64,000 nt of DNA from Spirometra erinaceieuropaei (GCA_902702965.1 CACRXP010000681.1:76529-140528), one strand, 5' to 3'. Positions 46,143-59,248 are shown, numbered from the stretch's first letter. The notes: a model not told the origin generated them from the sequence alone. A program made the numbers and translations.

Positions 46143-48006
46143 GTAGTGTGTTGACACATCCATCTGCAGGCCCACACCGCACTTACTGGGATCCGTGCCG
46201 ACCGCCATTTTCGTTGTTGTATAGAATCCCGCTCAGTGTTTGATGTAGACTGCTGGTACATCTGGATGTGTGTTTTCGTCGCACAAGTCACCTGCGCTTT
46301 CACGCCTTCGGTATTCTGGACTCTGTCTTGGTATGTACATGACTATGAGTGCGGCAGATGTTGTACAAGTCAACTACCTCTTTCAACTTACTCATAAGCT
46401 CTTACTTCTACTCCCACGCTGCTGTATAACACACGGCGCAGATCATAATGCTGATTTATTGATAGCAAGGTACCTCATTCCATTCTTACAAAGACAGATG
46501 TTAGAGTTTAGAAACTCTATAGCAGTCAGATAATATGATTAAATCTGATTAATAATTTTTCATGTAGGGCGTGTATTTCCCTTTGACAATTTTCTTAATT
46601 TACTTAGGCTTTTAAAATGCGCCTTATGTGTTTTTTTAGATTTACGCTAATTATGGTGAATATGCAGGATATGCTGTTATTTGCTCCACTACCGTAAGAT
46701 GTGTAGTTTTCAGAGATATTAATTCTCTGATTTTTAAGCGAAAGCACTTTTGGTTACGTATTTTGTAGCTGTCTAGGGAGGAGATTTTAAGACGGACCAT
46801 ATCTCGAGCAACAAGCCAGTTTATCAAGTTGCGCGGCACGTTATGAAATATATTTAAAGCAGAGGCCGTGTGCCTACACCAAAAGGCAAGCCGTTTGAAG
46901 CATAGTTTTAGGTAACTGTTACGCAGTTGAGTGCTATTTAGGTCTCTCTGTTTTAAAACGGACAGTTGTTTTAAACAGCGTTTTTGCCCATAGGCCACTT
47001 CTTTAGAGTCACGCGTCACAAACGCTGGACGGTAACTACTTCGCCGTACGCTCTTTAGATCTCGTTATCCATTTGACAATTTTTCTATCAATCGAGCCCT
47101 TTCTTTTGTATATCTCTGTGCATACTGTTACCTTGTTCGTTATTGTAGTTTAGCTTAGTATATCTCTGTAGCGCCTATCGCCACACTCTCTATTCTGTTT
47201 CGGGATTGATACGCTGCACGCTTTTCATACGTTCGGAAATAAATATATTCATGATCATCATCTCGTCCTGATTCGTCATGTCTGATCACCACAGATCCCC
47301 CGCTGACATATATTGCGAACTAACCCGCCTTTTAGAAGAGACTGCATTTATAACATCCCATGGCGATCCTCAGCCGACATTCAAAACCTTTAGTGAAGAT
47401 AAACCTCATACTGCTTTACCCTGTTCGAAAACTGCAACTTGCAGTGGCCTTGAGCATGGCGCCTTTCGCAACGCCGGTGTGTGTACATGCACGTGCATAC
47501 CAGCAACAAACTGGTTCTTGACCAATCACGGCTATCCAAATCAGCCAATGGCATTCAAGGACGACTCAGACGTGCTCCCACTCAAGGTGCTGTGACGCAT
47601 TACCAACCATCACTCGGAACGCCGGAAGGTTTTTTTCTCCTGCTTTCGTCCTTTTCCAACTGAGTGTACAATGTTTCTGTACAGTATCCTGTCAACTGTC
47701 ATTCAGCGTCTTCTCTTTCCATTCGCGACCGAGCCTGCTAGTTGGAGTGACTAAGCACCCGCCTATAGCTTTAGCTGCCGCGACAAGCCCATTACTAGTC
47801 AAATAAAAAATCTAGTGCAATTAAATATTTCCTATTTCTCAGAACACATTGTTTACTAACGTTCTTCAGTTACCACACTATGGGGCAACAAATGCACATT
47901 GGGCGTCCTGGCATGATACATAATGGGTAATCCAAGGGTGCACCCACAGCTTCTCGGAGGTTCACGTGATCACCATACTTGCAGCGAAGATGATATCAGA
48001 TGATAG
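46143..48006. other. No assigned gene; two unassigned open frames and an LTR-like stretch
   Basis: A 122-codon minus-strand frame (46651-47019) includes CRHTASALNIFHNVPRNLIN and WLVARDMVRLKISS, which look protein-like, but the family is not recognised. Around 47200-47280, GGAAATAAATATATTCATGA followed by ATGTCTGATCACC could be an LTR end and a gag-like start (frame 47278-47595), but there is no primer-binding site or zinc knuckle to support it. Confidence 0.3.
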
Positions 48007-48157
48007 CAGTATGTCATTACCGACTAAGACAAGGGAGACTGGAATGATCATTTCTGGCTAATGAGCCGTCGTCAGCCAGTCATACCCAACCCCGAAGTGT
48101 GGAACACCCGAGGTTCGAACTCGTGAACAATTAATTATAAGGCTACGCCTCTAACAT
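48007..48157 (-). mobile_element. tRNA-derived SINE, copy 4
   Basis: On the minus strand it shows the degenerate head (GTTAGAGGCGTAGCC, CACGAGTTCGAACCTCGG), the body CTGACGACGGCTCATTAGCC and the 3' word CCTTGTCTTAGTCGGTAATG. Like copy 3, it lacks the distal tail seen at 17629-17985. Confidence 0.78.
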
Positions 48158-51100
48158 TAGCTTTAAACTTCTATGCACCTGCAGTAGGCGGCAATTGGAA
48201 TGTATTCATTGTTCGAAGTCTCATGGCTTCTGCTTGGACGTCATATACAACAGAGTGATGTTATGTGGTATATCGATTAACAGTCAACATTTAACACTGA
48301 AGAACGTCATGCGAATATTGGGTGCCAACTGGCCATATATCGCTGTATATGGAATCGTAGTCGATAAATTAGTTTCGATACACGAAAACCCGATAAGGAT
48401 ATTTATCCAACAATTTCCTCACTGTTGTGTATGTTTACGCCCGACACATTTAAATTTTATTGAACAATGTCAGACAGAACTCAGTCCTGATATAGCCGGA
48501 AAGGCAGCGGTTGACATGATTTAAACAGCCCCCGCGGAACGTTAATGTGGTATAGGGAACTACATCTAGAAAATAAGAACACTCCAATTCGTTGAGGATG
48601 TGCATTCTTCCGTTTCCGAAATTACTCAGAAGTCGGTTATGTCAAGATATTATGGAACAGACACTTACCACTTATAGAATACACGAATATAAAATCACGG
48701 CTTTTACTTTCATGCGTCTGCCAAACAAACGCAAATTGTTGTTTTAAAACCTTGTTGCTCTCAACGGCTAACAAATGTGGAGGCATACTTGTCCTTTAAA
48801 ATTGGGCACACGCTCGATCCTCTAGACGGCAGGGCAGATCGACCGCACCGTGGGCACATTAACGCAATGTCTGTAACGACTATTTATAATCAATTTTGTT
48901 ATCATTCGTCAGCTACCGGGTGCAAATAAGATTATGTCTTTGAGCCGCTATATGTTATACAGGGTTTGACGACCAATCGGACCAACTCGCTCTCTGACTG
49001 TCCCTGATATGGTGGCGAGTAAGCATCATGGCCAGCGTGGCGTCCTTGCAAAATGTCCCGTTGGGTCAAATCGTTCACCTTTGCACTGAACCATTGCGGT
49101 CGCGCTGACCAGCCGCCAGATGACGGACTTCAACTCGGCCGCCTGCGTCCACGAAGTGGCAGCCAGCCATGCGCCGCTTGAACGCATCACAGTCCCTTAA
49201 CCTAGCAATATAATCCGCTGGAGCAACGTTACCCGGCAAATGCAACAAACACAGATTACAGCACATTTCAACTTGGCCACTAGCCAAATAAATCAGCTAA
49301 CACCACAGACTTACGGATTCTCAGGCATGGTTAGACGCAGAAAACAGCATCCTTGACTTCGCCAGTGACCACAGCGTAGGGTTCTGTGTACAATAAAATC
49401 TTCTTTCTGGTTACTTCTGTCTTGTCCTCTAACTAAGGATTTGGTCTGACGATTGTAGTAGACTGCACAATCGCCACAATATCATCCTAATTTTTCCAAT
49501 AGTCCTAGCGTGTTAGAAGTATTGGTGTCATAATATTTTCCTTTCAGTTGACAAGGACGTTGTCTAGTGTCCGTGAATAAAAAAGGCCGAAATCGCAAAG
49601 CTTCTGCAATAACGTTTTGGCCGAAGACGGCCTATTAGACATTTTTTAAATTTGTTTTAGATTACTAGCCCTTCCGAAATACCAAGGAGTAATCCACGCC
49701 TGAGAACGTAAGTTCTTGCTGGTAGGCGTGGAAGTAATTAATTCAAAGCATGAACAATTCTAACAAGTTGCTGTTCAGGGGTGCCCGCATTACGGGGAAC
49801 ATCAGGTGAGCACTGATATATGCTGGTGTTCCTTTACAAATGGGACAGGGTTTCAAAGTAAGAGAATGTAATTATGAATAGGGAGAATATCGGAGTCCTG
49901 TCGTGGCAGCAATGAACAGATCCTAGCCACTACAAGCTCCATACACTATAGCAGGAAATAGTGTGTTCCAGTTTGTAGACTACTATATTCTGATCCGACT
50001 GAGACTGTTGGAGAAAGCTGACAGCCAGTGGGGAGGCGCGCGTCTAATACTACCGCAGCGAGCGTCCGAGTGTCACAGGGGCAGGTCTCAGAATGCCTTG
50101 AGTGATGGCATGCCAACATCGGCCTCTAACTTGATTGCCCCAGTTTGGATAGTTGTAATTAGCCCCAAACTACATGGCTTCTCGGTTTTAGGGAGTGAAC
50201 ATTTGAGACGAGAAGATTATATAATGCCTCGGAATGCCAGACGAACGACTGTCGCTGGTGCTTACATGTAAGTCTGCGTCGGAGACGCGGCGTTACTGTA
50301 GGCGCCTTCAGAAGGGTTACTGCAGACACCAAAATTATGCGCTGAGGGGAGCTGATCGTCTGATCAGAACATTTTGAAATGAGCGGTTGCCTCTCCCAAT
50401 ACTTCTCGTAGGACTGAGAATTATCAGAGGTAGTGAGCCGCATAAGGATGTTGGTATGCATGGCAAATTTGCAGTGAGTGGACAATGTGCGGGTCCTCAA
50501 TCAATAAGTCAGGAAAGAAAGATTAGCCTGGACAAACTTTACTTATGCAAAACAGGTGTTGGAGGCTCAACCAGAGGTTGTTGAAAGCTGTCTCCTCAGG
50601 CGTGTATATGTGAGCGTCCGCTGTTGGGACACTTAGCCCCCCGCGCTTGTCTGCGTCTCTGCCCTGTCTGAACTCTCTACGCCTATTGCCAATCAGCAAA
50701 AGAACAGCGCTGATTATTTTTAGCTCCTACGAGGCGAGGTCAGTGCCAATTCTCGCGTGGTCCCAGCAGCGAAGCGACCGCATACGTGAGGTGGTAGAAA
50801 GTCTGCCTGAGTGTGTGGCCGCACCGTTGACCACGGAAACGGACTGCCACAGGAGAACAGGGATTCGCTTACGACCACCAAATTTACCTACGTCGTTAAA
50901 AAAGAGCAGTGTTGACTGCGCTCCTTTAGAAGTAAAACATGTAAGGTTGAAATTTGCGAAATACGACAGGTCTACCGTCGTTATGAATAATTTTTAAACT
51001 GTGTCTTACTGCATTTGGGTGCAGATATGGTGACTTGTACGTAAAGCAGATTGTTGCGATAATAAACCTACACGGCATCTACCACACTCTTTCTCTCCTC

Positions 51101-51359
51101 ATTTGCCTGGGCTCGGTATCAAGACAGGTCCAAAAGAAGCAGAATTGCGTTTTAGCGCACCGTGGTTCTGCGCCAAGGCGTGTTACAACACCCTCCGTGT
51201 GTGGAAAATAATATGGTATCGTAGTCGTTGTACACCTCTAAAAACCCAAAAATGTAAATACAATCGGGGATCGTTGAATGAAACCATAAACGAACGGTCA
51301 GATGACACACGAAAGGGACATCAATAGCTTACCCGTTGGGCCAAAGTAAGTTATTTATT
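48158..51359. other. No identifiable gene
   Basis: GC is locally higher at 49000-49300 and 50000-50900, suggesting old repeats. Minus-strand frame 49075-49287 (YIARLRDCDAFKRRM) and plus-strand frames 49963-50271 and 50647-50997 have no recognisable family. A possible 52-nt exon (48670-48721, minus) is discussed in the findings. Confidence 0.35.
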
Positions 51360-52810
51360 ATCCTTTACTGAAATTGCATTTATGTAGTTTAAATGATTAA
51401 AATTCGGTCTTGGCTTCCTGTCTCGTATTAGTCCTTACCCAGTGGATTAACATATTGACAGACCTAACGCATTCATGGTCATCCTGCCACACTTTGCTCG
51501 ACATCCAAATGTCGAATTTTGTCTAAAAGAGTACTTTCCTTTGCAGTAATCTTTTATTCGAGCTAAGGGTGTCGCCTGGATTATCGGTACTGAAAATCAA
51601 ACTGCTCGTTCTTTTACAAATCACCCAAATTCTAGGCATTAAAAGAGTTCAGTTGGAGTTGAATAATATATATGCATTGCAATACTAGTTCATCTGTGAG
51701 TTATTAGTTAATTCTAGCAATCCTCAATGTTGTTAATTAGCTGTCAAATCCACTTCAACTGTTCGATGTAGCGACAGTATTCGCAATCCTTAAAGTCTGC
51801 CCCTCACTTCTACTTTAGGAGAACTGTTGGCTTTCCCTATTTGACTTTTTAACCGGCAGTCTCTTCGGCCAACAAAGAAGTATGTTGGTCTTATCCTCCA
51901 TGTTCTGACAGTGATCCTCTAGGCCTTTAATTTTCCCTTCCTCCCCTTATGTCTCATTAGATTTCTCTTCGCGCATGATACAGTTCTTCTTTTTGAAAGC
52001 TCACATATCACGCGTATTTTACCGCTTAGAGACGAGTTGTGCATAAGTAAGTTGTTTTGCACCGAGGGTTCTCCTTTATTACGACTAGCTCGTTGCATCG
52101 ATGAAAAAGTAAGTTAGTGTCCATCCACTAGTCATCGTTATTACAAACCTAATTCCCGCAATGTGCATACTTGTAATTCGATCCTGATTAGCTGAGCGAA
52201 TATTAGTTCCCGAATATTTTTCACTCATATTCTTCATTTACACATATTGTTAACTTTTTGCATTTTTTGGCGAAAAACAAGGATATTTAGATGAGCCACA
52301 ATGATCGCTCTAACAAAAACACTGCATGAGTCCTCAGATGTGCTGTGTGCGTGTCGATAAAGTTCTCTGCATGGAGGTTAAATATATTCGACCTGCCAAG
52401 ATTAGGGGTCAAGAGCATTGTCTAACACATTTAAGGGAAGCGCTTTCTTGCTAAAATGAGCCTACTCGGGGCAAAATAATCTTTCTTCACCGCCTAAGAT
52501 TCACCGTCACGCAACCAGCGGGAAGTATGATGCAGGTATACACCTGGTGCGGGATGGTGTCCACGGAATATATGGCTAGTATATACTGAAATATCCGATA
52601 AACAAGTGCTATCGCCATCACAAAAACTATTTACGTTATATTATTCGAGGCCTTAGAAGTGTTTGGCAGTGGGGACGAAAGGAAACATCTTATTGTCCCC
52701 ACCAGAAATCATAGAAATGCAGGCATCTACGATAGCAGATCTTCGGAATGCATTACTTTAAATGAAATGTTAATGCTCATTGTAATGCAGAGAAACCTCC
52801 AAACAGGAAG
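51360..52810 (+). repeat. Tandem duplication, unit 1
   Basis: From TTGCATTTATGTAGTTTAAA to about the words AAGGAAACATCTTATTGTCC and GCATTACTTTAAATGA, the sequence is repeated in the same order at 52892-54560. No coding feature stands out in this unit. Confidence 0.8.
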
Positions 52811-52891
52811 AATGCCTGCTTCTGTGGGAAGTATGTCCATTTTCATTCTCGCCTATTCAACCAGCCGACTTCAGCGATAGGGCAATCATCG

Positions 52892-54560
52892 CCTTTTACT
52901 CTTATTGCATTTATGTAATTTAAAGGATTGCAATTCGGTTTTGGCCTCCTGTTTCGCATCAGATCTCACCCAGTGGATTATCATCGTGACATACCTAGCC
53001 CATTCATGGTCATTCTGTCACATTTTACTCGGGATCTAAATGCCGGCTTTTGTTTAAACGAGTACTTTAATTTGAAGCAATCTTTTATTCGAGCTAAAGG
53101 TGCCGTCCGGATTATCGATACTGCAAAGAAATACAAGGAAAAGCCTTACTTTGTGGGCATGCAGATATTATTACCCGTTCTATTCCTAATGACTCAAATT
53201 CTTGGCATTAAAAGAAGTCCACCTGGAGTTGAATAATATATATTCAATGCATGACATAAGTAACGTTCATCTTTGGACTGTTATTTCATTCTAACAATCC
53301 ACAATGTTGTTAATTATTTGTAAAATCCACTTAAACTGTTCCATGCTGCGACTGTCTTCGCAGTTCGTAACGACTGCTCCTCGTTTCTACTCTAAAAGAA
53401 CCTTTGCTTTTCTCTGGTTGACTGTTTAACTGACAGTCTCTTCGACTAACAAATAGGCATTTTGGTCTTATCTTCCGTGCTCTGACAATGATCATCGCGG
53501 CCCTTAATGTTCTCTTCATTCCCCTCATGCTCCCATTTGCCTTTAGGCGATCATTTGAAGGCATTTGTGGGTTCCTCTGTCGCGCACATTGGCCGACAGT
53601 TTATGCATAAATTTAAAAAATATTTCGAACGCAGCTATTTTGCTTCGTGTGTACATACGCCTCTTCAAGTCTACGAATTCCTCTTGTCGGTAAGCGTTTT
53701 AAATTTCCATAAACCCTCATCAGTAGGGCTGCCCAACCTTCTTTCACTCATCATCGACAGTTTTTCTTTTTCGAAAGCTCACAGATCACGCTCACTCTAT
53801 CGCCTAGAGATGAATTGGGCATAGGTAACATGTTTTGTCACCGAATGTTCTCCTCGTTGAAACGATGAAAAAGTGAGTGTAAATCCACCAGTCATCGTTA
53901 TTACAAGCATAATTCTCTCAATGCACATGTTTCTTATTCGTTCCTGATTAGCTCGGTAACATTTTTCACTTATAATCTTCATCTACGCATTTGGTTAACC
54001 TTTTGCATTCTTTGGCGAAAAACAAGGATATTTAGATGAGCCACAATGATCTCTCAAACAAAAACACTACATGTTTACACAGATGTGCAGTGTGTGTGTC
54101 GACATATTTCTTTTTATGGAGGTTAAACATTTGGACCTCTAAAGAGTAGGGATAAACCATATTGGCTTGCACAATTAAGGAAAGCGTTTTCTTAATGAAA
54201 TGTGCATACGCAAGGCAAAGTAATCTTTCTGCACCGTCTAAGATTCACCGATACGCAATTTAAGGGAAGTATGATGCAGGAATACACCTGCTCCGGGATG
54301 CTGTCCACGGAATTTTCGGCTAGTTTGTACGGAGAAATCCGATAAGCAAGTGCCATCGCTATCGCAAAAACTATTTACATTATGTTATTCTAAACCTAAG
54401 AAGTGCTCAACAGCGAAAACGGAATGTCTTTTCGAAAGGAAACATCTTATTTTCCCCATTAGAACTCAGATACGTGCATGCCTCTACGCTGGCAGATCTG
54501 CCGAAAGCATTACTTTAAATGAGTTGTGAATGTTGATTGAAATGTAAAGATACCTCAACA
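52892..54560 (+). repeat. Tandem duplication, unit 2
   Basis: Colinear with 51360-52810 but diverged by many substitutions. It carries two extra segments: about 50 bp near 53125-53180 and about 200 bp near 53545-53755, the latter containing the exon-like segment 53547-53689. The divergence implies an old duplication, or a second tandem element with deletions in unit 1. Confidence 0.8.
53547..53689 (+). CDS. Family locus L5, short exon A-like segment
   Basis: A 143-nt open segment lies between the acceptor CATTTGCCTTTAG and the donor TCG/GTAAGC. It enters in phase 1 and leaves in phase 0, the same phases as exon A of L1, L4 and L6. It encodes SSVAHIGRQFMHKFKKYFER and SYFASC, which follow the SEVAAHLA...LFKKILQNKYWRYYF part of L4 exon A. 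It lacks the second half of that exon and no exon B was found downstream. It is absent from the first tandem unit. Confidence 0.35.
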
Positions 54561-55118
54561 CTCGGGTCTCCTTTGTCACTGCCGTGACTGATTGGGATTG
54601 ACCTTTACTGAAATTTTGAATATATATTTGCCATCTGGGGTCGCATTCGAAGAATTTGCGCCACTCATATTGCAGAAATACCGAAATGTCGTCGGCGACA
54701 TTGGGCTAATCAGGGTTTATCTAAAGGTGCTTATATCACAGGACGCTTTAGTCACGGTAGTATGTCGGTAGTTCGTAAAGGCATCAAAGAGGCTTCCATT
54801 CCTCTGCTAGGAGAAATGCAATACTTTACGCATCCAAAGGACCTCCTGACCGGAGGAAAAATTAATGGTGCAGTAAAAACACGGCATACAAATACGAACA
54901 GTTGTCATCTGGTCCATCCCTCTGCCAAACATTTCCCAAAATCCGACAACTTACTCTTAAACACCGTGTCCTGGATGCTGTTACCCAGTCTCTAGTGAAG
55001 CTGTTAGGTCTCCTCAAAACAGATCCATGCGGAAGGAAAATTTTAAGTGGAAATTGCATTTATTTAACACTGCAAAAGGCTCTGTTGGGTAGCTTTCGCT
55101 ATTTGATCATGCTGAAAG

Positions 55119-55421
55119 TCACTGATGACAATCTCTAGTCTGACCATCTAAAATAGCTCGTTTGAGAAACGCATAGAACTGTCTGGCATTCATTCTTAAC
55201 AAATCTAATAAAACGCCATCGGTGGATGCATAGGGGCATATTGTACCGTTTGCAAATGCCCTGCAAAGATCGAGGGAGGACAGTCGAATCATATTTGGTG
55301 GACGATTTTCCTCTTCCCAATAAGTAAAGTCGATCGTTGCCTTTAATGATAAGTCACGTAGATTAAACGTAAAATATCCTGGGTAACTGCCGTGGTTATC
55401 GTATTCGTTCCACAGTTGCAT
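55119..55421 (-). CDS. Family locus L6, terminal exon B
   Basis: Starting at a phase-0 acceptor (AAAAAAATTAG, AG at 55423-55422), the exon encodes MQLWNEYDNHGSYPGY, RDLSLKATIDFTYWEEEN, NMIRLSSLDLC and a helical-looking tail (LLRMNARQFYAFLKRAIL), ending DCHQ-stop. It has no lesions. The 16 residues before the FTF position match L4 and L1 exactly in length although not in sequence. The internal cysteine after LSSL and the last cysteine are conserved with L4. The 106-nt intron to exon A is 55422-55527. The product is probably extracellular; the function is unknown. Confidence 0.68.
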   Translation of the reverse strand: MQLWNEYDNHGSYPGYFTFNLRDLSLKATIDFTYWEEENRPPNMIRLSSLDLCRAFANGTICPYASTDGVLLDLLRMNARQFYAFLKRAILDGQTRDCHQ

Positions 55422-55527
55422 CTAATTTTTTTAAAAATATGGGCCGTTTATGAGGATTTGAGTGAAATATACAGGCAATCAACCTGCACACTAAACATTA
55501 AACATGTATAATTCATATATGCCTTAC

Positions 55528-55784
55528 CTGTCGCAGTATATGAACCTCAAGTTTAGGAATTTGAGAAAAGCATGTATATTGCATGTAACTCGCAGGTAAT
55601 ATGTCTCTCAAGAATGTGCATTTGAAAAGTGAGGGTGTCCGATTTACTATTATTTTGAGGTCAGTACGCGTTTTTCCAATCACACGCATGGTTTCAAAAC
55701 AGAGGTTAAACGATTGTCGCACGAGGTATTCCGTGACTTCACTGAGGCTAATGCCGCCGTCATTTCGAGGACATTTTTGTATTT
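55528..55784 (-). CDS. Family locus L6, exon A
   Basis: 257 nt, the same length as in L4. The acceptor is CATTACTAG (AG at 55786-55785), phase 1; the donor is CGACAG/GTAAGG, phase 0. It encodes QKCPRNDGGISLSEVTEYLV, then TDLKIIVNRTPSLFKCTF, QYTC and LEVHILRQ. CPR, LSEV, (K/D)CTF, YxC and EVHI are shared with L4 at matching positions, while intervening residues differ widely. Conserved exon length and phase with divergent sequence indicate a real, rapidly evolving coding exon. Confidence 0.7.
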
Positions 55785-57032
55785 CTAGTAATGATACACT
55801 TTATGAAATTATTAGAGTTGTAATCATTAAATTAATTATAAAAAGACTGATGATCGCATAAAAATTCATGTATACGACAACCATCAACTAGGAAACTGTT
55901 AATGCGGAAACATTTAGGGAATTTCGTTCTCTAAGAGTACAACAGCAAAGAAGTGAAATTCATTAAGGATGCACATAATTATGTCTTCCATAATACAAAT
56001 GGAATGAAAATTTCAATGCCAGTAAAGAAACCTAGTCTCACCATTCATATAAAAATAGCATTCTGCAAATCTGAACAAAAAATAAATAGCCACATGCGGT
56101 TTCATGTTTTCCTCTAGCAAAATCGTGTCCCATATTTCATAAACATTTAAACTGTCAGTAACCAACGAGATGTGAGTTTAAATTCCCTTATGATCATTGG
56201 TGAGGTATGTCAGCATACGATCCGACAGGTGCAACGTAGACCAAACATCTGTGTATTGGAATAAGCTTTCAGACCGCAGAATTGCTTGTCTGCATTTCAA
56301 CTTCTTTGTGCTGATACTTTCGGAAACAATTTAAAGCTACCTTCTATGGTTAACTTAAGTTAGTACTCGAGGTTGACGCCTACTGAGAATTGGGAGAGGG
56401 AATTAATATGTGGCGGGTTTTTCCATAATGCAAAGTCGCCTCATCATGTCGTCCAACATATTCTGGCCTTCGGATGCTCACTGACCGACTAAATGGATTA
56501 ATTGTCGTTGTTCGGTAGAGTATTTTCTTTTTTTTTGCACTACTCTTGGTCTTTGTTAAGGCGACTTCTAGGCCTTTGTGGTTATGCTAATGATTCCCAA
56601 TCTATGTTCAATCACCAGTCGACATTCGATGCAAACTTGACTTCCTCGAATACAATAATCTGCACGTGACTTGACACATTTCTTGATGTCTGTCAGTCGA
56701 TTAATAATGCACACGAATTCCTTGTTTTTCTCAATTATAGTGTACGTAAACACTTGCCAGCATATGCTGGACGATGTTCACTTCCGGAGACGAGATTGAC
56801 AGGACGTGTTGGTGACCAAGGCGATCTACGTTGCCGATAGCTCGACAGATCAACACCCCGTCATGCCCATGGGTAGGCTCCATCTACAGAAGACCACAAT
56901 GCAGTGACCACGAGATAAATTGTTACTAAACACTGTGCTTATCAAAATTAGATAATATCATTAACATATACTGAAAAAGGAGGGGGAAAGGGAAACCACA
57001 ATGACGTATTTAGAGTTGAAATCAATGTTCAC

Positions 57033-57322
57033 CTGCAGTTAACTTTACAGTATTCCTTAGTCCAATTATTGACTGATGGCAGCTAAAAGCCCTGTCCGGT
57101 TTATCATGTGCAAAATTGATTGCGTGGTAGAAAAACTGCTGATTATTGGGGCATCCATCTATCGAGCCAATTGTTGATTTCTTCATAGGATTTTCATCGC
57201 TGCTAAGCACGGTCACCTGGTAGCAATTAAAACAAGTAACATTATAATGGCGCATGTCTAGTGTATAGGTCAGGCGGGGTAGGACATTCGACCGCAATGC
57301 TTGATACGTGAACACTTGTGGA
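57033..57322 (-). CDS. Family locus L6, exon C
   Basis: 290 nt, between TAGATCTACAG (phase 2) and the donor ACTGCAG/GTGAAC (phase 1). Spliced to exon A it gives a continuous frame, making the junction residue Glu. It encodes RLTYTLDMRHYNVTCFNC, YQVTVLSSDENP, SIDGCPNNQQFFYHAINFAH and SCHQSIIGLRN. The YQVTVLSSDE strand resembles a fibronectin-III C-strand, but no signature Trp/Tyr pair is present. Related segments occur at 21975-22207 and 59918-60187. The 1.25-kb intron to exon A is 55785-57032. The upstream exon with the start codon was not found. Confidence 0.58.
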
Positions 57323-58816
57323 CTGTAGATCTATTCACGTCTAACGGATCAGAATTCCTTTAAGCCTCTGCGATGGATGGTGAACTATGACCTTTTCCGA
57401 TTCTTCATGTTCAGTTATTTTGCGACCTCGATAGTCCCCTAATTTATATTTCGATATCATCGATTTTATAACATTTAATTGTGTTCGGTTAGGTGTAATA
57501 TGTCCACAACATGCTTCTTCATGTAAACGACGATATTCAGAAACATATCTTGAAATAATGGTAGGCAAATATTAATTCTAGCAAAGACATCTTTCTGGTA
57601 CATAATTGCCGCCATTCCAAATGTAATATACTACTAGCGTCAGGATTCAGCTTAACTAGATTGTATTGTATTGTCGACGTAAATTTAAGGACATCGATCA
57701 GTTCCGAGCCCATTTTTTTAAAAATCTTCATCAAATGTTCGACTAATTGTCAGTTTTGGTAGAGGTCATTTTGAAATTAATTATTCCTTGCGACCGAATT
57801 CGGGTTCAGGGTTAATTTAGTGACAATAAAGCATTCGTACAATAAATAAAAATGAAAAAAGGCCGCAAATACTTTCGTTTTTCGTGAACTAAATATGCAT
57901 TTATAATTTATATACCACTACAGATAAAATTGCCTAAGTGATTATTTGACAAGCTATTTTGTAAATACCAGTTAGGCGTTGTAAGACAGTGGTAGACACA
58001 TCTGTGTAAACTAATTGACCTCCTAATATCTAGACCGCAAAGCAAGCCGACTGAGACATGAAATGTTTAAAACAGTTTTTGTAAAAGAGGCCGACTATTG
58101 ATGCCCTTAACGTCAATTATGTCTAGATCGCAAGGTCAAAATAGAAAGCGGTAAGTCGTGGTGTTCTGAGATGTTATAGATCATCCACGTTCAGCCAAAT
58201 CGCAGGAGACGTATCTGTTATATTAACCTGGGATCGTCATCCCAACGCACTTTTAACAGGGATCGCCTTCAGACTAGATACGATTTTCAACAACATACAT
58301 TGGAGAGTAGTGATATGGCAGGTTAAGAAGCGTTCTCATGTAGAAAAAGCAAGTACAACATATTTGGATGTTAGTCATTAGCAAAGTAAGAAACAAACAG
58401 TAGGTGGTGTTTTCGAAATGAAAGTGGGTAATTTCAAATTGTGGACGATAATGCAGACACAGTTTCAAACAGACAAGCCAGTACCCCGAATTATGGAGGG
58501 TTTCGTTCATTCATGTGTGATGTTTGACCTAATGCAGATTGAATGTTGCCTTTTGTTTCGATATTAATGTTATAATTAACTGAAAAGCAGGTATTCGAAG
58601 CAACAGCGTGTAATCTCTGTCCGAGTTAGACCGTCATCTGGGGATTATTCGTCGAAGGTCGTGGTGGATGCCACACCAGAGCACTACAAACGTGGACATC
58701 TGGTGACAAACCCTGAACATTGCTCAACGATTCCATAAGACACAAGCAATGGAACAGGACACGCAAAGCATTAGTGAGGACCCAATCTCTGTCCCCATTT
58801 TATGGAATTGCTTTTG
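57323..58816. other. No firmly identifiable exon
   Basis: Minus-strand frames at 57341-57568 (hydrophilic; EEACCGHITPNRTQLN) and 58274-58510 could include upstream exons of L6, but splice borders are weak. No signal-peptide exon was recognised. Confidence 0.3.
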
Positions 58817-59248
58817 TTAGTGAGTTCGATAAGCGAATTCCTGTACAGCAAAAAGACAAGGGCATACACAAGTCATTCCGTGGACTCCTTTTCTGTATGT
58901 CCAACAGGAAGCCAGAGTCAGCATCAGGTTGGTGAATTCGCTTAGGAGAGTACAATTTAAATAAAATGGGTAGATTTTGCATTTTAGAATAGCCTTATAT
59001 TCAGTATGGTTTAGTCCAAATAATAAGAGTGACGAAACGGTCAACAACAGATGTTTAATATGTGGACCTTTGAGCATTTCTGGAGAGAAAACGGTAAACC
59101 TGATTTCATCTGTAAGAAACCGCATTAACAACCAACGTAACTGGAAAGTAAAAATGTTACAGTCCTTCGTGCCAATATTCGGAGCACTATCTTCGATGTG
59201 AGACGCTCCGTCCAGTACGGACGAAATTATGTCATACGACTGGCACAT
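58817..59248 (-). pseudogene. Family locus L7, possible exon B relic in a 143-codon frame
   Basis: Within the frame, NIFTFQLRWLLMRFLT and DEIRFTVFSPEMLKGPHIKH weakly follow the YFTFNLRDLSLKATIDFTYW region of L6 exon B. The conser­ved terminal Cys-stop is not found at the expected place. The frame could be fortuitous, so the assignment rests mainly on its position downstream of the L7 exon C relic on the same strand. Confidence 0.22.

Noticed and set aside
46651..47019. Gene encoding a 122-residue protein (minus)
   Set aside because: The frame looks somewhat protein-like, but no family, start context or splice sites could be recognised.
47200..47595. LTR retrotransposon start (LTR end plus gag)
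   Set aside because: An AATAAA-like word and a following ATG frame exist, but there is no primer-binding site, zinc knuckle, protease or RT nearby.
52928..53236. 102-codon membrane protein in tandem unit 2
   Set aside because: The equivalent region of unit 1 is not open and lacks about 50 bp; no conserved coding frame between the units.
58720..59201. Plus-strand gene with two frames (58720-58935, 58977-59201)
   Set aside because: No splice borders or family resemblance; the opposite strand carries a longer frame of equally uncertain status.
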